A DNA stretch of 64,000 nt from Camelus bactrianus (GCF_048773025.1 NC_133546.1:96737104-96801103); one strand, 5' to 3'. Positions 9,960-22,408 are shown, numbered from the stretch's first letter. The notes: generated by a model not told the origin, from the letters alone. Made by a program: numbers and translations.

Positions 9960-10706
9960 GAGACGTTCGTTCATCTAGCACAAAGGGAACGGGTTGCAGG
10001 AGAAACTTTTACTCTGGTTTCTCAGTCTGTTTCCTAGTGCCGTTATGAAGTTCCTGCAGTTTTCACTGTAAAACCGAGTTGGAGCTAGTACCTCCCCATA
10101 TATATGTATGGAGTGGAGTTTGCAAGTGAAAAGAAACTTTGTGTTCCCAACAAGCTAGGTGAAGGACGGCTTTCACACACACTTATCTCTCAGAACTGAG
10201 CATGTGGAGAGACGTTCGTTCATCTAGCAGAAAGGGAACGGGTTGCAGGAGAAACTTTTACTCTGGTTTCTCAGTCTGTTTCCTAGTGCCGGTTTGAAGT
10301 TCCTGCAGTTTTCACTGTAAAACCGAGTTGGAGCTAGTACCTCCCCATATATATGTATGGAGTGGAGTTTGCAAGTGAAAAGAATCTTTGTGTTCCCAAC
10401 AAGCTAGGTGAAGGACGGCTTTCACACACACTTATCTCTCAGAACTGAGCATGTGGAGAGACGTTCGTTCATCTAGCACAAAGGGAACGGGTTGCAGGAG
10501 AAACTTTTTCTCTGGTTTCTCAGTCTGTTTCCTAGTGCCGGTTTGAAGTTCCTGCAGTTTTCACTGTAAAACCGAGTTGGAGCTAGTACCTCCCCATATA
10601 TATGTATGGAGTGGAGTTTGCAAGTGAAAAGAAACTTTGTGTTCCCAACAAGCTAGGTGAAGGACGGCTTTCATACACACTTATCTCTCAGAACTGAGCA
10701 TGTGGA
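9960..10706. repeat. Three monomers between R2 and U2
   Basis: Variants are GTGCCGTTATG (10038, shared with 23234), GCAGAAAG (near 10227), GAATCTTT (10382) and TTTTTCTCTGG (near 10505). The same GCAGAAAG and GAATCTTT pair lies 27 monomers upstream. Confidence 0.85.
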
Positions 10707-11453
10707 GAGACGTTCGTTCATCTAGCACAAAGGGAACGGGTTGCAGGAGAAACATTTACTCTGGTTTCTCAGTCTGTTTCCTAGTGCCGGTTTGAAGTTC
10801 CTGCAGTTTTCACTGTAAAACCGAGTTGGAGCTAGTACCTCCCCATATATATGTACGGAGTGGAGTTTGCAAGTGAAAAGAAACTTTGTGTTCCCAACAA
10901 GCTAGGTGAAGGACGGCTTTCACACACACTTATCTCTCAGAACTGAGCATGTGGAGAGACGTTCGTTCATCTAGCACAAAGGGAACGGGTTGCAGGAGAA
11001 ACTTTTTCTCTGGTTTCTCAGTCTGTTTCCTAGTGCCGGTTTGAAGTTCCTGCAGTTTTCACTGTAAAACCGAGTTGGAGCTAGTACCTCCCCATATATA
11101 TGTATGGAGTGGAGTTTGCAAGTGAAAACTAACTTTGTGTTCCCAACAAGCTAGGTGAAGGACGGCTTTCACACACACTTATCTCTCAGAACTGAGCATG
11201 TGGAGAGACGTTCGTTCATCTAGCACAAACGGAACGGGTTGCATGAGAAACTTTTACTCTGGTTTCTCAGTCTGTTTCCTAGTGCCGGTTTGAAGTTCCT
11301 GCAGTTTTCACTGTAAAACCGAGTTGGAGCTAGTACCTCCCCATATATATGTACGGAGTGGAGTTTGCAAGTGAAAAGAAACTTTGTGTTCCCAACAAGC
11401 TAGGTGAAGGACGGCTTTCACACACACTTATCTCTCAGAACTGAGCATGTGGA
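10707..11453. repeat. U cassette, copy 2
   Basis: AACATTTAC and GTACGG, then TTTTTCTCTGG and GAAAACTAAC, then CAAACGG and GCATGAG occur in the same order as U1, 6,722 bp downstream (27 monomers less one deleted base). Confidence 0.9.
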
Positions 11454-12947
11454 GAGACGTTCGTTCATCTAGCACAAAGGGAACGGGTTGCAGGAGAAAC
11501 TTTTACTCTGGTTTCTCAGTCTGTTTCCTAGTGCCGGTTTGAAGTTCCTGCAGTTTTCACTGTAAAACCGAGTTGGAGCTAGTACCTCCCCATATATATG
11601 TATGGAGTGGAGTTTGCAAGTGAAAAGAAACTTTGTGTTCCCAACAAGCTAGGTGAAGGACGGCTTTCACACACACTTATCTCTCAGAACTGAGCATGTG
11701 GAGAGACGTTCGTTCATCTAGCAGAAAGGGAACGGGATGCAGGAGAAACTTTTACTCTGGTTTCTCAGTCTGTTTCCTAGTGCCGGTTTGAAGTTCCTGC
11801 AATTTTCACTGTAAAACCGAGTTGGAGCTAGTACCTCCCCATATATATATATGGAGTGGAGTTTGCAAGTGAAAAGAAACTTTGTGTTCCCAACAAGCTA
11901 GGTGAAGGACGGCTTTCACACACACTTATCTCTCAGAACTGAGCATGTGGAGAGACGTTCGTTCATCTAGCACAAAGGGAACGGGTTGCAGGAGAAACTT
12001 TTACTCTGGTTTCTCAGTCTGTTTCCTAGTGCCGGTTTGAAGTTCCTGCAGTTTTCACTGTAAAACCGAGTTGGAGCTTGTACCTCCCCATATATATGTA
12101 TGGAGTGGAGTTTGCAAGTGAAAAGAAACTTTGTGTTCCCAACAAGCTAGTTGAAGGACGGCTTTCACACACACTTATCTCTCAGAACTGAGCATGTGGA
12201 GAGACGTTCGTTCATCTAGCACAAAGGGAACGGGTTGCAGGAGCAACTTTTACTCTGGTTTCACAGTCTGTTTCCTAGTGCCGGTTTGAAGTTCCTGCAG
12301 TTTTCACTGTAAAACCGAGTTGGAGCTAGTACCTCCCCATATATATGTATGGAGTGGAGTTTGCAAGTGAAAAGAAACTTTGTGTTCCCAACAAGCTAGG
12401 TGAAGGACGGCTTTCACACACACTTATCTCTCAGAACTGAGCATGTGGAGAGACGTTCGTTCATCTAGCACAAAGGGAACGGGTTGCAGGAGAAACTTTT
12501 ACTCTGGATTCTCAGTCTGTTTCCTAGTGCCGGTTTGAAGTTCCTGCAGTTTTCACTGTAAAACCGAGTTGGAGCTTGTACCTCCCCATATATATGTATG
12601 GAGTGGAGTTTGCAAGTGAAAAGAATCTTTGTGTTCCCAACAAGCTAGGTGAAGGACGGCTTTCACACACACTTATCTCTCAGAACTGAGCATGTGGAGA
12701 GACGTTCGTTCATCTAGCACAAAGGGAACGGGTTGCAGGAGAAACTTTTACTCTGGTTTCTCAGTCTGTTTCCTAGTGCCGGTTTGAAGTTCCTGCAGTT
12801 TTCACTGTAAAACCGAGTTGGAGCTAGTACCTACCCATATATATGTATGGAGTGGAGTTTGCAAGTGAAAAGAAACTTTGTGTTCCCAACAAGCTAGGTG
12901 AAGGACGGCTTTCACACACACTTATCTCTCAGAACTGAGCATGTGGA
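11454..12947. repeat. Six monomers between U2 and T2
   Basis: The order matches 4.7-6.5 kb: GGGATGCAGG with CTGCAATTTT, GCTTGTACC with GCTAGTTGAAG, GAGCAACTTT with TTTCACAG, then GGATTCTC with GAATCTTT. One monomer (the TTTTCAAGTG type near 5389) is absent, so the shift drops from 27 to 26 monomers. Confidence 0.85.
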
Positions 12948-13196
12948 GAGACGTTCGTTCATCTAGCACAAAGGGAACGGGTTGCAGGAGAAACTTTTAC
13001 TCTGGTTTCTCAGTCTGTTTCCTAGTGCCGGTTTGAAGTTCCTGCAGTTTTCACTGTAAAACCGAGTTGGAGCTAGTACCTCCCCATATATATCTAAGGA
13101 GTGGAGTTTGCAAGTGAAAAGAAACTTTGTGTTCCCAACAAGCTAGGTGAAGGAAGGCTTTCACACACATTTATCTCTCAGAACTGAGCATGTGAA
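12948..13196. repeat. T monomer, copy 2
   Basis: CTAAGG is at 13094, with GAAGGAAGGC and ACATTTATC, then GTGAAGAGACG. It lies 6,473 bp after T1 (26 monomers less one base). Confidence 0.95.
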
Positions 13197-13694
13197 GAGA
13201 CGTTCGTTCATCTAGCACAAAGGGAACGGGTTGCAGGAGAAACTTTTACTCTGGTTTCTCAGTCTGTTTCCTAGTGCCGGTTTGAAGTTCCTGCAGTTTT
13301 CACTGTAAAACCGAGTTGGAGCTAGTACCTCCCCATATATATGTATGGAGTGGAGTTTGCAAGTGAAAAGAAACTTTTTGTTCCCAACAAGCTAGGTGAA
13401 GGACGGCTTTCACACACACTTATCTCTCAGAACTGAGCATGTGGAGAGACGTTCGTTCATCTAGCACAAAGGGAACGGGTTGCAGGAGAAACTTTTACTC
13501 TGGTTTCTCAGTCTGTTTCCTAGTGCCGGTTTGAAGTTCCTGCAGTTTTCACTGTAAAACCGAGTTGGAGCTTGTACCTCCCCATATATAAGTATGGAGT
13601 GGAGTTTGCAAGTGAAAAGAAACTTTGTGTTCCCAACAAGCTAGGTGAAGGACGGCTTTCACACACACTTATCTCTCAGAACTGAGCATGTGGA
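13197..13694. repeat. Two monomers between T2 and S2 (three fewer than elsewhere)
   Basis: Only the CTTTTTGTTCC monomer and a GCTTGTACC monomer with ATAAGTATGG remain. The three monomers that separate T from S elsewhere, including CAATCTAGG, are missing with no length scar, so the loss is monomer-precise. Confidence 0.85.
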
Positions 13695-13943
13695 GAGACG
13701 TTCATTCATCTAGCACAAAGGGAACGGGTTGCAGGAGAAACTTTTACTCTGGTTTCTCAGTCTGTTTCCTAGTGCTGGTTTGAAGTTCCTGCAGTTTTCA
13801 CTGTAAAATCGAGTTGGAGCTAGTACCTCCCCATATATATGTAAGGAGTGGAGTTTCCAAGTGAAAAGAAACTTTGTGTTCCCAACAAGCTAGGTGAAGG
13901 ACGGCTTTCACACACACTTATCTCTCAGAACTGAGCATGTGGA
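13695..13943. repeat. S monomer, copy 2
   Basis: GTTCATTCATC, GTGCTGG, AAAATCGAG and GTAAGG are all present, with GTTTCCAAG as a private change. It is 5,726 bp from S1 (23 monomers less one base). Confidence 0.95.
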
Positions 13944-14938
13944 GAGACGTTCGTTCATCTAGCACAAAGGGAACGGTTTGCAGGAGAAACTTTTACTCTG
14001 GTTTCTCAGTCTGTTTCCTAGTGCCGGTTTGAAGTTCCTGCAGTTTTCACTGTAAAACAGAGTTGGAGCTAGTACCTCCCCATATATATGTATGGAGTGG
14101 AGTTTGCAAGTGAAAAGAAACTTTGTGTTCCCAACAAGCTAGGTGAAGGACGGCTTTCACACACACTTATCTCTCAGAACTGAGCATGTGGAGAGACGTT
14201 CGTTCATCTAGCACAAAGGAACGGGTTGCAGGAGAAACTTTTACTCTGGTTTCTCAGTCTGTTTCCTAGTGCCGGTTTGAAGTTCCTGCAGTTTTCACTG
14301 TAAAACCGAGTTGGAGCTAGTACCTCCCCATATATATGTATGGAGTGGAGTTTGCAAGTGAAAAGAAACTTTGTGTTCCCAACAAGCTAGGTGAAGGACG
14401 GCTTTCACACACACTTATCTCTCAGAACTGAGCATGTGGAGAGACGTTCGTTCATCTACCACAAAGGGAACGGGTTGCAGGAGAAACTTTTACTCTGGTT
14501 TCTCAGTCTGTTTCCTAGTGCCGGTTTGAAGTTCCTGTAGTTTTCACTGTAAAACCGAGTTGGAGCTAGTACCTCCCCATATATATGTATGGAGTGGAGT
14601 TTGCAAGTGAAAAGAAACTTTGTGTTCCCAACAAGCTAGGTGAAGGACGGCTTTCACACACACTTATCTCTCAGAACTGAGCATGTGGAGAGACGTTCGT
14701 TCATCTAGCACAAAGGGAACGCGTTGCAGGGGAAACTTTTACTCTGGTTTCTCAGTCTGTTTCCTAGTGCCGGTTTGAAGTTCCTGCAGTTTTCACTGTA
14801 AAACCGAGTTGGAGCTAGTACCTCCCCATATATATGCATGGAGTGGAGTTTGAAAGTGAAAAGAAACTTTGTGTTCCCAACAAGCTAGGTGAAGGACGGC
14901 TTTCACACACACTTATCTCTCAGAACTGAGCATGTGGA
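13944..14938. repeat. Four monomers between S2 and R3
   Basis: The run repeats 8218-9212: ACGGTTTGC with AACAGAGTT, the AAAGGAACGG 1 bp deletion (near 14217), TCTACCAC with CTGTAG, then GGGAACGCG with ATGCATGG and GTTTGAAAG. The shared deletion shows descent from one ancestral block. Confidence 0.85.
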
Positions 14939-15685
14939 GAGACGTTCGTTCATCTAGCACAAAGGGAACGGGTTGCAGGAGAAACATTTACTCTGGTTTC
15001 TCAGTCTGTTTCCTAGTGCCGGTTTGAAGTTCCTGCAGTTTTCACTGTAAAACCGAGTTGGAGCTAGTACCTCCCCATATATATGTATGGAGTGGAGTTT
15101 GCATGTGAAAAGAAACTTTGTGTTCCCAACAAGCTAGGTGAAGGATGGCTTTCACACACACTTATCTCTCAGAACTGAGCATGTGGAGAGACGTTCGTTC
15201 ATCTAGCACAAAGGGATCGCGTTGCAGGGGAAACTTTTACTCTGGTTTCTCAGTCTGTTTCCTAGTGCCGGTTTGAAGTTCCTGCAGTTTTCACTGTAAA
15301 ACCGAGTTGGAGCTAGTACCTCCCCATATATATGTATGGAGTGGAGTTTGCAAGTGAAAAGAAACTTTGTGTTCCCAACAAGCTAGGTGAAGGACGGCTT
15401 TCACACACACTTATATCTCAGAACTGAGCATGTGGAGAGACGTTCGTTCATCTAGCACAAAGGGAACGCGTTGCAGGGGAAACTTTTACTCTGGTTTCTC
15501 AGTCTGTTTCCTAGTGCCGGTTTGAAGTTCCTGCAGTTTTCACTGTAAAATCGAGTTGGAGCTAGTACCTCCCCATATATATGTATGGAGTGGAGTTTGC
15601 AAGTGAAAAGAAACTTTGTGTTCCCAACAAGCTAGGTGAAGGACGGCTTTCACACACACTTATCTCTCAGAACTGAGCATGTGGA
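14939..15685. repeat. R cassette, copy 3
   Basis: AACATTTAC and GGATGGC are followed by GGGATCGCG (15213), ATATCTCAG (15413), GGGAACGCG and AAAATCGAG. The last two variants also begin the 747 bp duplication that follows. Confidence 0.9.
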
Positions 15686-16160
15686 GAGACGTTCGTTCAT
15701 CTAGCACAAAGGGAACGGGTTGCAGGTGAAACTTTTACTCTGGTTTCTCAGTCTGTTTCCTAGTGCCGGTTGGAAGTTCCTGCAGTTTTCACTGTAAAAC
15801 CGAGTTGGAGCTAGTACCTCCCCATATATATGTATGGAGTGGAGTTTGCAAGTGAAAACTAACTTTGTGTTCCCAACAAGCTAGGTGAAGGACGGCTTTC
15901 ACACACACTTATCTCTCAGAACTGAGCATGTGGAGAGACGTTCGTTCTTCTAGCACAAACGGAACGGGTTGCATGAGAAACTTTTACTCTGGTTTCTCAG
16001 TCTGTTTCCTAGTGCCGGTTTGAAGTTCCTGCAGTTTTCACTGTAAAACCGAGTTGGAGCTAGTACCTCCCCATATATATGTACGGAGTGGAGTTTGCAA
16101 GTGAAAAGAAACTTTGTGTTCCCAACAAGCTAGGTGAAGGACGGCTTTCACACACACTTA
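15414..16160. repeat. Trimer duplication A, copy 1 (747 bp)
   Basis: The stretch holds ATATCTCAG, GGGAACGCG, AAAATCGAG, GTTGGAAG, GAAAACTAAC, TTCTTCTAG, CAAACGG, GCATGAG and GTACGG in order. All of these recur exactly 747 bp later. The only difference I see is GCAGGTGAAAC here against GCAGGAGAAAC in copy 2. Confidence 0.95.
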
Positions 16161-16907
16161 TATCTCAGAACTGAGCATGTGGAGAGACGTTCGTTCATCT
16201 AGCACAAAGGGAACGCGTTGCAGGGGAAACTTTTACTCTGGTTTCTCAGTCTGTTTCCTAGTGCCGGTTTGAAGTTCCTGCAGTTTTCACTGTAAAATCG
16301 AGTTGGAGCTAGTACCTCCCCATATATATGTATGGAGTGGAGTTTGCAAGTGAAAAGAAACTTTGTGTTCCCAACAAGCTAGGTGAAGGACGGCTTTCAC
16401 ACACACTTATCTCTCAGAACTGAGCATGTGGAGAGACGTTCGTTCATCTAGCACAAAGGGAACGGGTTGCAGGAGAAACTTTTACTCTGGTTTCTCAGTC
16501 TGTTTCCTAGTGCCGGTTGGAAGTTCCTGCAGTTTTCACTGTAAAACCGAGTTGGAGCTAGTACCTCCCCATATATATGTATGGAGTGGAGTTTGCAAGT
16601 GAAAACTAACTTTGTGTTCCCAACAAGCTAGGTGAAGGACGGCTTTCACACACACTTATCTCTCAGAACTGAGCATGTGGAGAGACGTTCGTTCTTCTAG
16701 CACAAACGGAACGGGTTGCATGAGAAACTTTTACTCTGGTTTCTCAGTCTGTTTCCTAGTGCCGGTTTGAAGTTCCTGCAGTTTTCACTGTAAAACCGAG
16801 TTGGAGCTAGTACCTCCCCATATATATGTACGGAGTGGAGTTTGCAAGTGAAAAGAAACTTTGTGTTCCCAACAAGCTAGGTGAAGGACGGCTTTCACAC
16901 ACACTTA
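16161..16907. repeat. Trimer duplication A, copy 2 (747 bp)
   Basis: This tandem partner of 15414-16160 has one mismatch by eye over 747 bp, so it is a very recent three-monomer unequal exchange. The next base triplet beyond the copy reverts to the usual ATCTCTCAG. Confidence 0.95.
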
Positions 16908-17126
16908 TCTCTCAGAACTGAGCATGTGGAGAGACGTTCGTTCATCTAGCAGAAAGGGAACGGGTTGCAGGAGAAACTTTTACTCTGGTTTCTCAGTCTG
17001 TTTCCTAGTGCCGGTTTGAAGTTCCTGCAGTTTTCACTGTAAAACCGAGTTGGAGCTAGTACCTCCCCATATATATGTATGGAGTGGAGTTTGCAAGTGA
17101 AAAGAAACTTTGTGTTCCCAACAAGC
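16908..17126. repeat. Near-consensus monomer between the two trimer duplications
   Basis: It holds one GCAGAAAG variant near 16950 and otherwise matches the consensus. The mismatch at that variant marks the left limit of duplication B. Confidence 0.85.
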
Positions 17127-18620
17127 TAGGTGAAGGACGGCTTTCACACACACTTATCTCTCAGAACTGAGCATGTGGAGAGACGTTCGTTCATCTAGCA
17201 CAAAGGGAACGGGTTGCAGGAGAAACTTTTACTCTGGTTTCTCAGTCTGTTTCCTAGTGCCGGTTTGAAGTTCCTGCAATTTTCACTGTAAAACCGAGTT
17301 GGAGCTAGTACCTCCCCATATATATGTATGGAGTGGAGTTTGCAAGTGAAAAGAAACTTTGTGTTCCCAACAAGCTAGGTGAAGGACGGCTTTCACACAC
17401 ACTTATCTGTCAGAACTGAGCATGTGGAGAGACGTTCGTTCATCTAGCACAAAGGGAACGGGTTGCAGGAGAAACTTTTACTCTGGTTTCTCAGTCTGTT
17501 TCCTAGTGCCGGTTTGAAGTTCCTGCAGTTTTCACTGTAAAACCGAGTTGGAGCTAGTACCTCACCATATATATGTATGGAGTGGAATTTGCAAGTGAAA
17601 AGAAACTTTGTGTTCCCAACAAGCTAGGTGAAGGACGGCTTTCACACACACTTATCTCTCAGAACTGAGCATGTGGAGAGACGTTCGTTCATCTAGCACA
17701 AAGGGAACGGGTTGCAGGAGAAACTTTTACTCTGGTTTCTCAGTCTGTTTCCTAGTGCCGGTTTGAAGTTCCTGCAGTTTTCACTGTAAAACCGAGTTGG
17801 AGCTTGTACCTCCCCATATATATGTATGGAGTGGAGTTTGCAAGTGAAAAGAAACTTTGTGTTCCCAACAAGCTAGGTGAAGGACGGCTTTCACACACAC
17901 TTATCTCTCAGAACTGAGCATGTGGAGAGACGTTCGTTCATCTAGCACAAAGGGAACGGGTTGCAGGAGAAACTTTTACTCTGGTTTCTCAGTCTGTTTC
18001 CTAGTGCCGGTTTGAAGTTCCTGCAATTTTCACTGTAAAACCGAGTTGGAGCTAGTACCTCCCCATATATATGTATGGAGTGGAGTTTGCAAGTGAAAAG
18101 AAACTTTGTGTTCCCAACAAGCTAGGTGAAGGACGGCTTTCACACACACTTATCTGTCAGAACTGAGCATGTGGAGAGACGTTCGTTCATCTAGCACAAA
18201 GGGAACGGGTTGCAGGAGAAACTTTTACTCTGGTTTCTCAGTCTGTTTCCTAGTGCCGGTTTGAAGTTCCTGCAGTTTTCACTGTAAAACCGAGTTGGAG
18301 CTAGTACCTCACCATATATATGTATGGAGTGGAATTTGCAAGTGAAAAGAAACTTTGTGTTCCCAACAAGCTAGGTGAAGGACGGCTTTCACACACACTT
18401 ATCTCTCAGAACTGAGCATGTGGAGAGACGTTCGTTCATCTAGCACAAAGGGAACGGGTTGCAGGAGAAACTTTTACTCTGGTTTCTCAGTCTGTTTCCT
18501 AGTGCCGGTTTGAAGTTCCTGCAGTTTTCACTGTAAAACCGAGTTGGAGCTTGTACCTCCCCATATATATGTATGGAGTGGAGTTTGCAAGTGAAAAGAA
18601 ACTTTGTGTTCCCAACAAGC
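17127..18620. repeat. Trimer duplication B, two 747 bp copies
   Basis: CTGCAATTTT (17274 and 18021), TATCTGTCAG (17404 and 18151), CTCACCATAT with GGAATTT (17562-17587 and 18309-18334) and GCTTGTACC (17802 and 18549) each occur twice at 747 bp spacing. I saw no mismatch between the copies. The right limit is near 18620, where GCTAGTTG replaces GCTAGGTG. The exact unit edges are ambiguous because the flanks are consensus. Confidence 0.9.
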
Positions 18621-19918
18621 TAGTTGAAGGACGGCTTTCACACATACTTATCTCTCAGAACTGAGCATGTGGAGAGACGTTCGTTCATCTAGCACAAAGG
18701 GAACGGGTTGCAGGAGCAACTTTTACTCTGGTTTCACAGTCTGTTTCCTAGTGCCGGTTTGAAGTTCCTGCAGTTTTCACTGTAAAACCGAGTTGGAGCT
18801 AGTACCTCCCCATATATATGTATGGAGTGGAGTTTGCAAGTGAAAAGAAACTTTGTGTTCCCAACAAGCTAGGTGAAGGACGGCTTTCACACACACTTAT
18901 CTCTCAGAACTGAGCATGTGGAGAGACGTTCGTTCATCTAGCACAAAGGGAACGGGTTGCAAGAGAAACTTTTACTCTGGATTCTCAGTCTGTTTCCTAG
19001 TGCCGGTTTGAAGTTCCTGCAGTTTTCACTGTAAAACCGAGTTGGAGCTTGTACCTCCCCATATATATGTATGGAGTGGAGTTTGCAAGTGAAAAGAATC
19101 TTTGTGTTCCCAACAAGCTAGGTGAAGGACGGCTTTCACACACACTTATCTCTCAGAACTGAGCATGTGGAGAGACGTTCGTTCATCTAGCACAAAGGGA
19201 ACGGGTTGCAGGAGAAACTTTTACTCTGGTTTCTCAGTCTGTTTCCTAGTGCCGGTTTGAAGTTCCTGCAGTTTTCACTGTAAAACCGATTTGGAGCTAG
19301 TACCTCCCCATATATATGTATGGAGTGGAGTTTGCAAGTGAAAACAAACTTTGTGTTCCCAACAAGCTAGGTGAAGGACGGCTTTCACACACACTTATCT
19401 CTCAGGACTGAGCATGTGGAGAGACGTTCGTTCATCTAGCACAAAGGGAACGGGTTGCAGGAGAAACTTTTACTCTGGTTTCTCAGTCTGTTTCCTAGTG
19501 CCGGTTTGAAGTTCCTGCAGTTTTCACTGTAAAACCGAGTTGGAGCTAGTACCTCCCCATATATATGTATGGAGTGGAGTTTGCAAGTGAAAAGAAACTT
19601 TGTGTTCCCAACAAGCTAGGTGAAGGACGGATTTCACACACACTTATCTCTCAGAACTGAGCATGTGGAGAGACGTTCGTTCATCTAGCACAAAGGGAAC
19701 GGGTTGCAGGAGAAACTTTTACTCTGGTTTCTCAGTCTGTTTCCTAGTGCCGGTTTGAAGTTCCTGCAGTTTTCACTGTAAAACCGAGTTGGAGCTAGTA
19801 CCTCCCCATATATATGTACGGAGTGGAGTTTGCAAGTGAAAAGAAACTTTGTGTTCCCAACAAGCTAGGTGAAGGATGGCTTTCACACACACTTATCTCT
19901 CAGAACTGAGCATGTGGA
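18621..19918. repeat. About five monomers before T3
   Basis: Variants are GAGCAACTTT with TTTCACAG, GGATTCTC with GAATCTTT (near 18979 and 19097), ACCGATTTGG with GAAAACAAAC and CAGGACTG (19287-19405), GACGGATTTC (near 19626) and GTACGG with GGATGGC (near 19817-19875). The later part recurs at 24.4-25.4 kb, 22 monomers on. Confidence 0.85.
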
Positions 19919-20167
19919 GAGACGTTCGTTCATCTAGCACAAAGGGAACGGGTTGCAGGAGAAACTTTTACTCTGGTTTCTCAGTCTGTTTCCTAGTGCC
20001 GGTTTGAAGTTCCTGCAGTTTTCACTGTAAAACCGAGTTGGAGCTAGAACCTCCCCATATATATCTAAGGAGTGGAGTTTGCAAGTGAAAAGAAACTTTG
20101 TGTTCCCAAAAAGCTAGGTGAAGGAAGGCTTTCACACACATTTATCTCTCAGAACTGAGCATGTGAA
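19919..20167. repeat. T monomer, copy 3
   Basis: This copy has CTAAGG at 20065 plus CCCAAAAAGC, a change shared only with T4 and T5, and a private GCTAGAACC. So T3-T5 form one sub-lineage and T1-T2 another. Confidence 0.95.
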
Positions 20168-21412
20168 GAGACGTTCGTTCATCTAGCACAAAGGGAACGG
20201 GTTGCAGGAGAAACTTTTACTCTGGTTTCTCAGTCTGTTTCCTAGTGCCGGTTTGAAGTTCCTGCAGTTTTCACTGTAAAACCGAGTTGGAGCTAGTACC
20301 TCCCCATATATATGTATGGAGTGGAGTTTGCAAGTGAAAAGAAACTTTGTGTTCCCAACAAGCTAGGTGAAGGACGGCTTTCACACACACTTATCTCTCA
20401 GAACTGAGCATGTGGAGAGACGTTCGTTCATCTAGCACAAAGGGAACGGGTTGCAGGAGAAACTTTTACTCTGGTTTCTCAGTCTGTTTCCTAGTGCCGG
20501 TTTGAAGTTCCTGCAGTTTTCACTGTAAAACCGAGTTGGAGCTTGTACCTCCCCATATATATGTATGGAGTGGAGTTTGCAAGTGAAAAGAAACTTTGTG
20601 TTCCCAACAATCTAGGTGAAGGACGGCTTTCACACACACTTATCTCTCAGAACTGAGCATGTGGAGAGACGTTCGTTCATCTAGCACAAAGGGAACGGGT
20701 TGCAGGAGAAACTTTTACTCTGGTTTCTCAGTCTGTTTCCTAGTGCCGGTTTGAAGTTCCTGCAGTTTTCACTGTAAAACCGAGTTGGAGCTAGTACCTC
20801 CCCATATATATGTATGGAGTGGAGTTTGCAAGTGAAAAGAAACTTTGTGTTCCCAACAAGCTAGGTGAAGGACGGCTTTCACACACACTTATCTCTCAGA
20901 ACTGAGCATGTGGAGAGACGTTCGTTCATCTAGCACAAAGGGAACGGGTTGCAGGAGAAACTTTTACTCTGGTTTCTCAGTCTGTTTCCTAGTGCCGGTT
21001 TGAAGTTCCTGCAGTTTTCACTGTAAAACCGAGTTGGAGCTTGTACCTCCCCATATATATGTATGGAGTGGAGTTTGCAAGTGAAAAGAAACTTTGTGTT
21101 CCCAACAAGCTAGGTGAAGGACGGCTTTCACACACAATTATCTCTCAGAACTGAGCATGTGGAGAGACGTTCGTTCATCTAGCACAAAGGGAATGGGTTG
21201 CAGGAGAAACTTTTACTCTGGTTTCTCAGTCTGTTTCCTAGTGCCGGTTTGAAGTTCCTGCAGTTTTCACTGTAAAACCGAGTTGGAGCTAGTACCTCCC
21301 CATATATATGTATGGAGTGGAGTTTGCAAGTGAAAAGAAACTTTGTGTTCCCAACAAGCTAGGTGAAGGACGGCTTTCACACAAACTTATCTCTCAGAAC
21401 TGAGCATGTGGA
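20168..21412. repeat. Five monomers between T3 and S3
   Basis: They include GCTTGTACC with CAACAATCTAGG, a GCTTGTACC monomer with CACACAATTATC (near 21136), and GAATGGG. The same run lies 6,970 bp downstream between T5 and S4, with one mismatch noticed (GTACCTCC here, GTATCTCC there). Confidence 0.9.
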
Positions 21413-21661
21413 GAGACGTTCATTCATCTAGCACAAAGGGAACGGGTTGCAGGAGAAACTTTTACTCTGGTTTCTCAGTCTGTTTCCTAGTGCTGGTTTG
21501 AAGTTCCTGCAGTTTTCACTGTAAAATCGAGTTGGAGCTAGTACCTCCCCATATATATGTAAGGAGTGGAGTTTGCAAGTGAAAAGAAACTTTGTGTTCC
21601 CAACAAGCTAGGTGAAGGACGGCTTTCACACACACTTATCTCTCAGAACTGAGCATGTGGA
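21413..21661. repeat. S monomer, copy 3
   Basis: The full S haplotype is present, with GTAAGG at 21559. The preceding monomer end carries ACACAAACTTATC, shared with S4. Confidence 0.95.
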
Positions 21662-22408
21662 GAGACGTTCGTTCATCTAGCACAAAGGGAACGGGTTGCA
21701 GGAGAAACTTTTACTCTGGTTTCTCAGTCTGTTTCCTAGTGCCGGTTTGAAGTTCCTGCAGTTTTCACTGTAAAACCGAGTTGGAGCTAGTACCTCCCCA
21801 TATATATGTATGGAGTGGAGTTTGCAAGTGAAAAGAAACTTTGTGTTCCCAACAAGCTAGGTGAAGGACGGCTTTCACACACACTTATCTCTCAGAACTG
21901 AGCATGTGGAGAGACGTTCGTTCATCTACCACAAAGGGAACGGGTTGCAGGAGAAACTTTTACTCTGGTTTCTCAGTCTGTTTCCTAGTGCCGGTTTGAA
22001 GTTCCTGTAGTTTTCACTGTAAAACCGAGTTGGAGCTAGTACCTCCCCATATATATGTATGGAGTGGAGTTTGCAAGTGAAAAGAAACTTTGTGTTCCCA
22101 ACAAGCTAGGTGAAGGACGGCTTTCACACACACTTATCTCTCAGAACTGAGCATGTGGAGAGACGTTCGTTCATCTAGCACAAAGGGAACGCGTTGCAGG
22201 GGAAACTTTTACTCTGGTTTCTCAGTCTGTTTCCTAGTGCCGGTTTGAAGTTCCTGCAGTTTTCACTGTAAAACCGAGTTGGAGCTAGTACCTCCCCATA
22301 TATATGCATGGAGTGGAGTTTGAAAGTGAAAAGAAACTTTGTGTTCCCAACAAGCTAGGTGAAGGACGGCTTTCACACACACTTATCTCTCAGAACTGAG
22401 CATGTGGA
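21662..22408. repeat. Three monomers between S3 and R4
   Basis: TCTACCAC with CTGTAG, then GGGAACGCG with ATGCATGG and GTTTGAAAG. The S4-to-R5 copy has lost two monomers from this run. Confidence 0.85.
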
